From NCBI RefSeq assembly GCF_910596095.1, contig NC_056552.1, positions 17,247,111 to 17,311,110 of the forward strand: 64,000 nt of DNA. The letters run 5' to 3'. This DNA is from Thunnus maccoyii. Its lineage: Eukaryota; Chordata; Actinopteri; Scombriformes; Scombridae. Shown piece after piece: positions 1 to 13,000 of this stretch (position 1 is its first letter; every line of letters begins with the position of its first letter). The notes under the pieces were generated by a model. That model had not been told where the DNA came from, did no database searches, and saw only the letters and a list, made by a program, of their open reading frames with translations. Made by a program: the position numbers and the translations under genes.

Positions 1-1515
1 AATGACAGAATCAAATCAAAACTACGGTGGAGAAATAAATACCCAAACACCCTCAGACAGGTTGTGCTCAAGCCTTCTTCAGCATCATTAATCTCCACAG
101 GTCTGGCAAAGAAATCATCTCTCGAGGAAGACAGTAAACAAAGCTGGAAAAGAAGCGTACCTTGGTTTCATTATCACTACAAACTCTCAGTTCTGCTTGC
201 TTTCATCCACATTTACTACACAAAATGCATCTCAAGCCTGTCAGTCTAACAGGCCCTATATATAAAGCTTATATTTAAAGTTGAATTGCAACAGGCAAAG
301 CTATTATGAAGAGGTGGTGACTGGCATGAAAATGTTAAAATGTTTTATCTGTGCTTTCAATATGTCAGAAATATGGAAATATCAGCATCTGCCAGTGTTC
401 AGACTTTGATGTTGCTTTACATTGACAGTCATTGAAAGAGACAACCATTAAGACTTAATACTGTTTTCTGTACAGTATGTTTGTGCTTTCTATGGAGAGC
501 ACAACCCAGAGTGAAGGAGATAGAAAGCGAAACACTATTGGACAGAAATACCCCGTGCACCTTCTGCACCATTAGGAGTCCTCTTTCAGCTGTTTATAAT
601 TTTCCATGCCACTTATTTCATTTCTTCTAAAAGTACCTATTGGTGTGTTCTGTGATGAAGGTAGATTAAGAGGCAAAGACCTTTTGTATGCTGAGCCAAT
701 TAGTTCATGACTAACATGTTGATGGAGACATTTTTGGATATGCCAGACATCAGTGAGGAAACATGCTTCTGCTCTGTAACCTGCTCCATCACTGGAATCA
801 GTTTTAGATATTATATTTAGCTGCTGATGTTATTCAGAGAATCCGCACTGCGGAATGAGTTTTAATTCAACTCAGGCACATCAAAGTCTTCACAGTAACA
901 ACATAATACTGACAAAAACTTCAGCAGCATGAATGACCAAGAAAGTGCTGCACTGCTGCTTGATTCTATTAACTAAATATATGACAGCTGTGATGAAACA
1001 TACCATATTTCCAACAACCTTCACACAATGTACATTCATTTAATATGTACATTAATAAGCTTTTCATATGTGATAATATGAAAGCTTGTTTTACTGCTGT
1101 CCTTGATAGTAAAATGAAATCTATAGTCTAAACCAAGAGTAATTTAAAGTACACAGTTCTACTTCAGTTTGAAAGTCATTTGGTGTTTTTGGTGAGTTGA
1201 GTGACTGAGTACAGATACAATTAAGAAGGTCTTTTGTGTCCACAGCTATGAAACTTTTGAGTGATGTGATAATTGCTTGTTTTTTGAGAAATGCGATTGT
1301 ATTTTTGACACAGTTTTGTTTCATATTTATTGTTGTTACCATATAAAATTGAGGGTTTCCATTATTGTTTTTTTATTTGTCCTGTTTTCAGGTGCATCAC
1401 ATATAGTCAGGCTTTCTATTAATTAATTAATTGTATTAAATGCATGCTATTTTAATTTAGTGGCTGGACAGAATCCTGAGCTGTTGTCTGCTTGGAATAT
1501 ATGCTATTTTGTTTG

Positions 1516-1555
1516 TCTAATCTAATCTAATCTGATCTAACCTAATGTAATCTAA
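1516..1555. repeat. Degenerate TCTAA pentanucleotide repeat
   Basis: Seven or eight units of TCTAA, several with single substitutions, lie in tandem. It is an ordinary microsatellite. Confidence 0.8.
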
Positions 1556-1937
1556 ATAATTCAAATAATAATCATGATATGACATGCAAAACATTTGTGT
1601 TATTGTAAGCATATATAGCAATATAAGCATATTCCAGCTTGTTTAAAGTTATTTCTCAGACAAACATTAGTTAACTCACTTACAATTTGCAAATACATTT
1701 GCAATCTGGTGTCAGAAAAACAACACCAATGTTTTTGCGTGTAAAAAAAATTTTGTGTAAAGTGTGAGTTACACAGAGACAATGGTTTCTGTTGAGAATG
1801 GCAGGCTACAGTTGTGATGTACCTTTATATCTGCCCAGGGCCGGCTCTAGCCATTTTGGTGCCCTATGCACAATTAGGATTTAATTTGACTAAGACCTAC
1901 ATTTAATTAGTAACAAGGTGCAACTATAACATTCATT

Positions 1938-1963
1938 AACAATAATAATAATAATAATAATGA
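1938..1963. repeat. AAT microsatellite
   Basis: About seven uninterrupted ATA/AAT units. Confidence 0.85.
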
Positions 1964-4108
1964 CAACATTGCGGTGTATTATTAATTACAGAGAGACCCC
2001 AAATAATTGGCTGAACTGACCTGCTTCAGACAGTGGTGTAGATGGGAGATCAGATGTAATTTCTCCAGCAGCTGGAGGCTTCTGCAAATATTTCCCAAGT
2101 GTATTCGGACAGTTATAGAGCAGACAGATTAGCCGATTACAAGCAAAAACATGTAGCTGCAGAGTAGGACAAACAACTGCTGCAGCCTGTTGCACCAGCT
2201 GTGTGTCAGTTCAAACTTAGTTATAATGTAAATTATTACTAAGTTGTTATTTATGCATCACTAAAATAAAAGCTTGCACCACAGAGATAAGTTACAACAT
2301 AACTCTAAGTAACAACTAAATATTTACACACATGTCCCTAGGTTAGGTGTCAATCATAACAGGGAGAGTTTTTTCAAATGCTTCAACCGTTGGGACTGTT
2401 CCATTTTAATCAGTACATCTGTCAATCGTAAATCCTGAAAATGACTGGAAAAGTGTGTGAAAAGTAAGATTCTTTCAGAGTGTACTGATGTCCTACTGGA
2501 GCAATACACCCCCCTGAATGTGAGCCAAGATCAGACTTGAACAAACACTTATCTGATTGATTCCTTGGTGCTACACTGAGCTAACCCCCAGTAACTCTTT
2601 CAAAATCATTGGTGATCAATTTAACTAAATTTAACTCAAATTAAATTAAACAGCACACACCATATGTACAGTAAAGGTAATCTGACTATCCCAGCATGCA
2701 TTGGGTGCCAGTCTGTCACATGCAGGGATAACACACAATCATAATCCTGCTATTCTTCATCATTTTCATCTCAGAAGGTAGCCTGTCAAACATACAGTAT
2801 GTCACACCAATTAATGACACCTTGGCTTAGCTTTGTGAATATTTGGGAGTGTTCATGCTGTTTTTATGCTTTTTAGACCGTGATTACTGGGTCTAAGATG
2901 AAGAATATTGGGCTTTTTCTAGTAGTATTTCAAGGAGAGGCCGTGGGTGAGTCATTTTGTTCCCCACCTGGATGTCAACAGTGAGAAGCTCCTCCATTTC
3001 CTGCAGACCAGCACAGTTGACTCACCTGTAGTCTCTAAGCCTGCACCCTGGTCTGTTCACAACCAGCCTGTCACCCAGTCTTTTGGGCTTGGTTTCATGA
3101 GTCTGCAGCCCGCCTGTCCTGCACATGCGCAGAACCACAAAGTAGCACATCAAGTTAGGTAGCATAGAACAGATCAGCCTGGCCCTGGGAGGTCCTCGAA
3201 GTGTCCATTACAGTCACAGGCTTTGTGAAAAGAAACCCAGTGCCAGTTCAGGCTCCCGTCCCCACTTTGTTGGTGAGGTTACCGGTGGCTACTCTGCTCC
3301 CTAGCGCCACAGAGTCTAGGGAAAAAATGTTTTTTAGGATCACAAAATACATTTTGTCTTGAGAGAAATCAATTTTCTAAACTGGAACAAATAATGTCTC
3401 TTAAATAGGTTATCAGCTAGCTTGCCGGAACTAAGCTAAGAAGAGCTAGCATAGCGTGTTTTAGCGAGCCTACTTAGAAAATATTATCACACCAACAAAA
3501 GCTCTAGCTAGCTGTTCCTAGCTATTTTACTTTTTGTCCTGACATGTATATAATTTAAATAAATATTAAATATATAAATTGTATATAAATAATAAAAGTG
3601 AATGTTTCACATATGTATCTCAGTTGTGTTGTTTTATTTCTATTATATGGTTATTTAAAGATGCTCATTAAAATGTATAAATTACTAATACCTGTGCATT
3701 GTATTCTCATTGGCATGATGTTTTTATCAAATTGTTTTGAAAGCCCTGTCTAATTTTTAAAGCGAGGCAAAAAAAATGCTTCATACTTTTCAATTGTGTT
3801 GTATTTTCATTATATAGTTATTTGAAGACATTAAAATGTTGAAATGACTAATCTTTATTTTTTCTCTTATTTATTGAAATATGAGGTGTCCCATTGTTCC
3901 AGTAGTGTCTGTAAAAGTATGTCTATTGTGTTTGAGATGGAGTCATTCTGAGGCTTAGTTTTTCTCCTGTATATTGTAGTAAGAGGTTAATGTTTATAGA
4001 ATAAGTTGGGATGATTCAGTAAATTGTTCCTGAATGCAAATTTTCAGAAAGTGTCCAATTTTATCAATAGTCACTACTTATCGATAGTTTTAACGAACTA
4101 TAGCAGAC

Positions 4109-4115
4109 TATAAAT
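4109..4115 (+). promoter_or_regulatory. Candidate TATA box of the receptor gene
   Basis: TATAAAT lies about 25-30 bases before a GC-richer stretch that ends in a good splice donor at 4309. Its position relative to the proposed non-coding first exon suggests a core promoter. This is inference from sequence only. Confidence 0.3.
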
Positions 4116-4137
4116 CTGTAACGAGGAGTCGCTTGTT

Positions 4138-4308
4138 TGTTAATTTACTCAACATCAGAAAACACTGACCAGCAGTGGAGAAGTCGGTGCATTCAGTGTT
4201 GTGCGGACGAGCTGGTGGTTCAGTCTGTCAGTCACAGCAAGGCTCAGGACGCATCTACTCACCGCATCTCTGAGAGAAGCTGTCTCCTCGCTCAAGGACC
4301 ACTTATCT
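4138..4308 (+). other. Putative non-coding first exon (5' UTR) of the receptor gene
   Basis: This is a locally GC-richer segment inside AT-rich DNA. It follows a TATAAAT motif and ends in a strong donor (TCT|GTAAGTAG). The first coding exon at 7042 is preceded by a pyrimidine tract and CAG acceptor, so at least one upstream non-coding exon must exist. This segment is the best candidate I see. The left edge is a guess from the TATA position, and no transcript evidence is available. Confidence 0.35.
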
Positions 4309-7041
4309 GTAAGTAGCAGCTTTATATTCTTTATTTTCAGATGTAGCCTATACTGCAACTATTTTATGCAGAAGATGTCTGAAGAATAGTTTGTCCCAAA
4401 ACGCCGTATCAACATTTTGTAAGTTAAGGGGGCAAAAAAGTAATTAAGCAATGGATGCTTCCACCTTCGTGCCTGCACATAAGTATCATTTTTACTTGTG
4501 TAAGCCATTGCGACAATGTTTTTCCACCAGCGTTATCTTTTTTTTTTTTTTTTTTTATCTATTTTCAACTGAAATTATCGTGATTGTGGGATTAAGATCG
4601 CCGAGTAAATCTTACAATTTATCAATATGGATTAGAATCTATATACAATATATTTTAAAAGGTCAATCCAGTTTATGTTTGTACATAAATTAAAAGGGAA
4701 CTCCTTTTTCAAGTGCTGAAAACTGCAAAACTGCATGCACAATTAGTTAGAAGCATCATAAGTTGTTTATGTGATTAGTTCATAATGTTGCAGCTATCAG
4801 AAAGACTTGCTGTACATGTTTTCTCGTGCTTCAGATATGGTTGCTATAGATACACAGCCAGGATGCTTGTTTTTCTCTACAGTGTTGTTTGCTTTTTTTC
4901 TTTGTGACTTCATGACTTAGTCACTGCATTATATGAACTGTATTGGACTTTCAAGTGCCACTTTGCAGTTAAAAAAATCCTGCCAGGTGTAAGGCAGGCA
5001 ACCAATTTGAAGTTTGTTCCTTACAATTTCATTCAGCCCTTGTGTGGAGCCCCGATGAGCCCAAATGACCAATGTGGTCTGCATTGCACTGACTCACAAC
5101 AAATTGAGAGGCAAATAGACGTATAACAGCTGTGAATCACATTACAGCTGCCATTTCAGTAAACATTGGTGGTCACACCTGAAAATCGGAGCCCCTCAGG
5201 TTTACATGTAAGACCATTCACAGCTTGTTGAGGTCTGATTGGACAACAAAGATTCAATCTATTTTGCTATTAGACCAGCTCATACTAGTGATCTTAACCC
5301 TGGATTTGTAGGGATAACTCCAAGTAGATGAGAATAAACCTGATCTGAGTGGAGTTCAATAAGCCCTGAGCTAAAGAATGAGGATACTCAACACTTGAAA
5401 TTTTAGGTGTGAAATGCCTGTTAGCCACAGAGCGTGGAAAACAAGGTTAGGTAAGTGCCAAGTGGTTTCATGTTGACACACTCCTGGCTTTCACTAATGA
5501 CATATTGATTTTTTTGACTAGACTAAGTGATGTTTACAATTCCTGCCATCATGTCTAACACCGTGGGGGAAGATCCACATTTGGGGGGGGTTTCAGGACC
5601 TATAAGAAACCAAACCCATTGTGGTCTCATTCCTTTAGCTGCCACAGGCAATGATTGTCAAATGCCACCTACCAGGACAGAGAAATCAAATCAGTGTTTT
5701 AGCAGTCTGTTGACACAGTGGCAGGCTGCACTGAGCCTGAGGTGGGACCCCCACAGATGGCAGCAGTAACATCGGGCCCTCTGAGTCTGCTTTGCTAATA
5801 ATCCAGCTCCACTATAGCTGGGCCTGGAGGATGTTACATAGCACCTCTATAGGACACACTTTCTTTGCTAAAATATTTGTCAACACAATATCACATCTTT
5901 GACAAGTGTGACAAATGTGAAAATCCCATGTGTCCAAGTCCCATGAGTCATTTGCACCGCCTTGTGGTCAAAGACTAGTTTGACTGACAGAAAATTTAAA
6001 CAAAAACAAGAATTATCCTTTTTAGTGAGATTATGATAATCTCCTCCAACAGTAAAGAGAAATAATTATAATTTGTATGTTTTTGAGACATGTAATGTGC
6101 TTAACTCTGTTCTGTAAGTGTATTTAAATTTGAGACTGAAGTTTTACTTCAGCTGGTGTCACAGAGTTTTGCAGTGTACCGTTATCTGGCCCATACAGAC
6201 AGCTGCCGCAGGAGGGATTACATCACGAGGACACACCGCAGTAAAATGAAAGCCCATTGTAGAAGTGACCCTTGCTGTTACACACAGGGTTCTGTCATTT
6301 CTTCTATGGTCCAATTCAATGAGGAATATTATATTTTCTTCTGTAGATGAATACCCTCTCCTAATTATTGGCCTCAGAATCTCACATTGCTCATAATCTA
6401 AGTGGATGCTAGGCTAAAAGGAACTGGCAAGACCCCCACCAGAACACAATCACTAATGCTTAATACAGAGAGCCATTAAGTTGACTGACTGCATTCTGTA
6501 GGTGACAAATGTTCATCCAGGGTGGTATAATACAGTAAATTACAGTACAGTACAGTACTAGCTCATTTACTACCACGGTAGCAAACCAAAGTCCCCACAG
6601 TCAGAAATGTTCAAATCCCCTGCATAAATACTTCAAATAAAAAAAGAAATATAAGCTCGTTCTCAGGTTTTTCAAGCTATGCGCTATTAGAGGACTTCCA
6701 TGAAAGCCAGTAATGTGGCCCTGGTGACTCAATTTAACAAAATGTGATACCTGAAGAAAATGCATCATTTTCTCTTGAAAAGTCTCTTCTCATGATGGAT
6801 CTGCAAGAAGTAGTATTCATAATCTACAATAGTTGAAGCTTTTATTGGTCCAAGGGCTCCGTCATTTTGAAATTCTTGGAACAGCCAATGCTTTTGCAGT
6901 TGCATGGACAATAAAGATCAATTGACGCATGAATATGCACTCCAAAAATGTCTTCAAACTACTAATTTGGCCTCCACTTACAGTGCTGAACTCAACACTC
7001 TTTCAGCAGTCTAAACTATTCTTTTTCCTTCCTCCTCTCAG

Positions 7042-10000
7042 ACTTTTTGGTGAGGAAGAACAAATCTGCAGTGATGCACAGGACACAAGACATTATGGCT
7101 TTGATCTGTCTGCTGTTTCTTGAACTGCCAATGGTTAGTTTTGGTAATGTTAATCATTTTTTGAGTAAAAGGTTTGACAGTGAATGATGACTTTTAAGTT
7201 GACTGCAAAACTTCTTATCTTCAGATCCCACAAAACTTTAATGAATATTAGACATGAGTGGAGGGAAGTTTTGGATGTGGGAATGAAGATGCCGTTTCTA
7301 ATGTATTTTTTGAAATATCTTTACAGTTTGAGATGGCCAGTGGGAAAGTCTTAGAAGAGACTTATCGGAAGTGGGTCCAGTATAAAGAAGACTGTATCAA
7401 AATGATTGGAAATGAGCCGCTCCCTCAAGGTATGGAGAAATTTCATGCATCTAGTACTGAGTCATCATGCAAAAGGGAATATGGCAAGAGGGGGGAAATG
7501 GGAGGATACAGAATAAGGAAAATGTCAAATTATGCCATTTAAAAATGATGATCATATATAGCTTTTATATTGAGGATATCCTTTCATTTTCTCATTGTTT
7601 GCCTTTCTAGCGAGCGTGTTCTGTAACAGATCATTTGACAGATACGCCTGCTGGCCAGATACTCCTGCCGGCTCTATGGTCAACATCTCCTGTCCTTTCT
7701 ACCTACCCTGGTATTACAAAGGTAGATAATGAGTCTAACCTTTACAGAACAACACACTGAAACACAAATGTTCTTGTCAGTTTCTCCTCCTTCCATTTAA
7801 GTATGTTTTTGATGGGTGGTGGTTGGGCGGTTGTGAGGGGAGCAAGATATCTCAATGAATACTGGCACACTGGAAATTTGTTGTGAAATCAGTCCTTTGG
7901 TTTTTGTTTTTATCATGAAATTTGCTTAGTACATTCATGCTCCCAAGAGGATGTTTGCTTCTAATGACCCAACAACCTTTCTCTAGCCACACTAAAGTCA
8001 ACTTTACAATTTAATCACTGGCACCAATAGTGAGAGTCAAGCATACAGTCTGTAATTTTCTTTTTATATTACAAACATTTATGAAGCCTGATCTGTATGT
8101 TCCTTTGCCTGATTATGTGTTGTTGTGTCTCTTTTCGTACTGCAACCTGTCCAGGCTATTTACCTGTGTTCTGCCCAAAGCATGCCGTGATTGTTTTTAA
8201 CACCCCATCACGCTAATTAGGAATGAGGAGTTAATGACTAAAGGACTGAATGTTTCTCATCCAGTGTCCCACGGTGTTGTGCGTCGGCGGTGTGGCACTG
8301 ATGGTTTCTGGGTGAGGGACGACAGCGGGCAGGTGTGGAGGGACATGACACAGTGTGAAGAGGAAGAAGAGGTCACATCTCAGGAGGTCAGTAACCAAAA
8401 TGTCTCCAGCTCGGTTGTTAATTTGTTGCAGCCAGAAGCACTCTTCATTACTCAATATTTATATTAGGTGTATTGCCTACTGATGATGATGGTTTGTTTA
8501 GTGTATCAGAAACTGTTCACTGCAGTGGTGAAACTGAGGGCTTTTTTTCCAAACACATCACTATGTAAACATCTAATGGAAAAGAACAAACTGAAGTAAT
8601 TGATATGTTCTCATATTAGTTTGAATGCAAATTAGCAACATATATCAACTATAAAAGAGGGGTAAATCAACTTTTTGATATGCACATTTTTAAAGCTGCA
8701 GACAACTATAAGAGCTCTTAACAGGACAAACCTTTTATCCCCAAACCACAAGTGTAAAAAAGCAACAAATACTATTAATTGTCATTCAATCTAATGTGAG
8801 CCACCTTTGTGTGCCTTGTATGAATTTGACTGCTGGATCAGCTGTAATCTAGATAGAAATGGACTCACAAACTGTGTGTGTGGTATGTGTTTGTGTTCAG
8901 CTCAGCCTATTAATGAACACTGAACTCATCCTGAGGTCTAATCAATCAAAACAGACCTCTTTTCACAGCAGACAATTTGAATCCCATTAATTTTTTCCCA
9001 AATTCATGACCCTGGTATTCAGTATGGTAGAGTGCATGATGGTTCACCAATGTAGTTTCCTTGGACACTTTAATGGAACTGAGCCATTGTTAATGTTATT
9101 AGTTCCACCTGTGCTTTTCCTGCTATGACAAGTCAAAATGTCTGCTATAAAAATGATTTCTGAGGCAGTCTGTCAAGAGTTACAGTAATCTAGCTGGCAG
9201 CAAACAAACACATGAATGAGTGTCTACGCAACCTGACAAGAGAGAAACTATCTAAGATTTCCAGTATCTTGTGCAAAATGCAATCCTGTATATTCCATCA
9301 GTTGGCTTTATCAGCATTTAATATCAGAAAATTGTGTGTGAGTTAACAGAAGAGAGATCTGATGGGTTTACGACTTCCAGCTCTCACTGCTCTTATCTCT
9401 TTCTGTCATTACAAATTTTTCAGACAAGAATCAGATTCTCCATTCAAGCATGAAACTCAGACTTCCTAATGTTGGTATATTTTGGGGTGCATTTTACATG
9501 TAACAACACTACTTGAATTATCTAGAAAGAATGCTTTGCATATATTACATCCCTGTCGGTTTTGATGCTTCAGCTCTTGTTCTGTCTTCACCATCAATAT
9601 CTGAGGTTATATGAGATCTGACTTCTTGAAAGTGATTGGTGCGGATTAATATTATTTTTCTTTTCAGCTGTGGTTCAAACAATTGATGGTGAGCTTCAGG
9701 ATGTTGTACACTGTTGGCTATTCCTTGTCCCTCTTCATGCTCATAATGGCTGTCATCATTCTTCTGAGCTTTAGGTAAGCTGTCTAACAGATGTGCAATC
9801 ATTTCTGTTGTATTATTAGTGACCTGTGTGCTCAACGTACCTCATGACACTCCTCAGTAGATGATAGTAAGGACCACAAGCACAACCACCAAGAGTCTTC
9901 TTGACTTCTGCCTCTTATTTGACAAAGGCTGTAAGACACTGCAGCATTATCCTTTATACAAATCAGATACCCTGCAATTGTCAAGATCCTCTGCATTCAT

Positions 10001-13000
10001 AACAATCAGCTACAGAAGATTGTATTACGCAAGCAAAGATGGAACAAACAGATCTTAATTTTGCTGTTGTATGGGGCAAATTTTGCTACTTTTAATACAA
10101 CATATAACAGAAAAGTGAAGTGATTAACAGGGTTGTAAACAAAGACATAATATGTTTAAAAAAAAAAAGAAAAAGAAAGGAAAGAGAGAGAGAGAAATAA
10201 AACAACTACCACAACAAAATCAAGAACAAAGATGCTTGATAAGAATACATTTTTAAAGAAAGCCCTCAAAAGACAAATATTATATTTGTATGTCCCCTGA
10301 CAGAAAACTGCATTGCACAAGGAACTACATTCACGCTAACCTCTTCCTGTCCTTCATCCTGCGAGCTGTGTCCGTCATCGTTAAAGACACCATGCTAGAA
10401 CGCCACTGGGGAAAGGAAATCATGAAACAGACCGATGTGAGTGACATGCTCAGCCACCAGGTGGGTCTAAAAAATCCTGTTGTTCCTGTTGTTTATTGTA
10501 GATAAACCACTAAAAATTCTTAGTGGATATACCCTAGATGAACACATTCAGATACTTTTATGAGGCAAGTTTGAACATGTTGTAATATGTGTGTCTTCCT
10601 GTCCATCTCTTCAGGCTGCTCTTGGCTGCAGGGTAGCACAGGTGATGATGCAGTACTGTGTTCTGGCCAATCACTACTGGTTCTTTGGAGAAGCTATTTA
10701 TTTGTACTCTGTGCTTATTGCCTCAGTTTTCATCGACAACAACAAAAACTTGCCTTACATCTGTCTTGGCTGGGGTAAGTTCCATCTCTTTGTCTCCTCA
10801 TTAACATACACCTAAGGATATTTTTTGGGACTTTGGGACTCTGCAGCAAAGGCAGACCAAAGAGCACTTCACCACAGAGAAACACAACAGCTGACATATG
10901 GAAAGCAGGCTCACTGCAACGGTAGAAACTGCAACGGTTTCATGCTCCTAGCCGACTGTAAGGGACCGGGCTGGCAGACAAAGGAGACTCAGGTGATTTT
11001 AAAAAAGAGGGTTTTTATTTTACCCAAAAAAATGCAAAAAAGGTACAAATGACAAAATATGTAAATAAAGTTCAGGGCCCATAAAAGAGGTCAAATAAAC
11101 AGAACTCAACTAAAGTGAACTTAACCCTACTAGCAGACCATTCAAAATGAACACATAGGGGAACATGTATATTACATGGACAAACAAACAATATGACTAA
11201 ACTTGAAATAAACAGTTCCTCCCTATGAGGTGGCAGGACTTGGTATGACCCAATTGGCCACTTTGTGTATTTAATCATTCCATGTCCTGGTGCACATCTT
11301 TTGCCCAGGCCTGGCCAGATGTCCTCCAGGAGCAGCACCCTAAAACTGGTAACTCAAAAAATGAAAATTAGAACAACTTAAACTAATGACTGTACAAAAG
11401 TTAACCAAATGTGCGCGCTACAAATAGAAACTAATGTACTGCCAAACTGTAAAATAAAATGAGTGTGATGTATGAAACAAAATCCAGTGTGTTGTTATTT
11501 GTTTGTATGCAATATGAAATGTAATTAGAATGAGATAACTGAGGAAAAAATGAACTACAAATGTAAAAGAAACCAAAGTGTGAGTGCCAGCTGGGATACA
11601 CACTTCAATGCAGCTGTGTGGCTACAAGTGCGGCCATCACACCGACCTTGCAGTTTTTGGCTTATTTTTAGCTGCTACTGTCTGGCAAGAGGTATCACAG
11701 CCTCAAGGCCTTGACCAGCAGGCTCCAGGACAGCATTTTCCACCAGGCCACCAGGCTTATGAACAATGTACATGTTTTGCAGCCTGCCTGTTGTCACACA
11801 CACATACATAAATACACCTACTGTATATGTACATACACATATAATATATACATATAGATATTTATTCATATATTAGAGGTAGGACACATGCACATTGCAC
11901 TTTACATACATACGCTCATAGTTTTTGCTCTTCTTGTTGTTTACACTCTTATCTATTACTATTGCTTTTTTCCTTACTGCATTGTTGAGGAGCTTAAACC
12001 TGAGATTTTTACTCTCTCATATTTGTGTAATGAGATGTAACAATAACCTCGAAACCTTGAATTCATGTTGGATCAGGCTTATGTGACAGCAGAGCATGTG
12101 TCATGACAGTGGTGTAGCTTTTATAGAGGGATGCCATAGAAACATTTACACAGCATCCACTTGTCTTTGTTACTGTCTTTGTCCTAGGAACCCCACTTCT
12201 ATTTGTGGTTCCCTGGGTAGTGATGAAGCTATTGAACGAAAACAACGAGTAAGTGTGTGTGTGCATGTGCATGTAGTGTCCCCATTATCCTTTAATATTT
12301 CATGTGTAGACCTCTGCCCCCACTGATCCACAATAGACAGTATTGGAGTAATAACATCTGATTTTCTTCCCAGGTGTTGGGCCGTCAATGAGAACATGAA
12401 CTACTGGTGGATCATTCGTTTCCCAATTCTTTTTGCTTCACTAGTAAGGATAACTTAATTAATTAAACTAACTTTTGACCCGTTTGTATAATATATAGAA
12501 TAATCAATCATTTTTGCACAAGATGCAGCAATTTTGATTCTCTGATCAACAGATCAACTTTCTAATTTTCATGAAGATCGTGAAGGTTATTCTTTCCAAA
12601 TTGCGAGCCAGCAACCAGAGTGGATACCCTGATTACAAACTTCGGCAAGTTGTCTCAGCACGTTTTTAAAGATGATAAAAATTGATTTGTTCAACTCCTG
12701 TCTCTAATGCTTTAAACCATGGCAACAAGTCTGGCCTCCCCAGAAAAGAAAGAGAAACAAAGATGTAGCCAGAAAAATTTATGATGACAAAATAAAAAAC
12801 AATGTGTATGGTTTTGTGATAAATTGCTCTGCTGTTTGATTTGTCCCACTAGGCTTGCCAAAGCAACCCTTACTCTCATTCCTCTATTTGGGATTCATGA
12901 GGTCATATTCATCTTTGCTACAGATGAGCAGACTACAGGTGTTCTGCGCTACATTAAAGTCTTCTTCACCCTTTTTCTCAATTCATTTCAGGTAAGTTCA

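Larger units (their letters stand above)
1..4100. other. Upstream intergenic region, no gene recognised
   Basis: No open frame here looks like a known protein and none has a convincing exon structure. The stretch is AT-rich. It contains a degenerate TCTAA pentamer run near 1516-1555, an AAT trinucleotide microsatellite near 1938-1963, and from about 1838 a sequence starting CAGGGCCGGCTCTAG that resembles the end of a fish hAT-like element. Around 3410-3530 there is a cluster of GCTA/TAGC words typical of fish non-coding DNA. The region may hold distal regulatory sequence for the receptor gene downstream, but nothing shows that directly. Confidence 0.6.

Noticed and set aside
1838..2230. Complete hAT element starting CAGGGCCGGCTCTAG
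   Set aside because: A plausible left end only. I found no matching right terminus or target duplication, so it was not called as an element.
2947..3162. 71-codon frame in the left flank
   Set aside because: Low similarity to anything I know, and no splice or promoter signals nearby.
8478..8545. Possible box C/D snoRNA in receptor intron 4 (TGATGATG ... CTGA)
   Set aside because: No terminal stem and no convincing internal D'/C' boxes; the motifs are short enough to occur by chance.
10838..11350. Possible mobile element in receptor intron 7
   Set aside because: Composition changes abruptly and A-rich runs are present, but I could identify no termini, coding remnant or known family.
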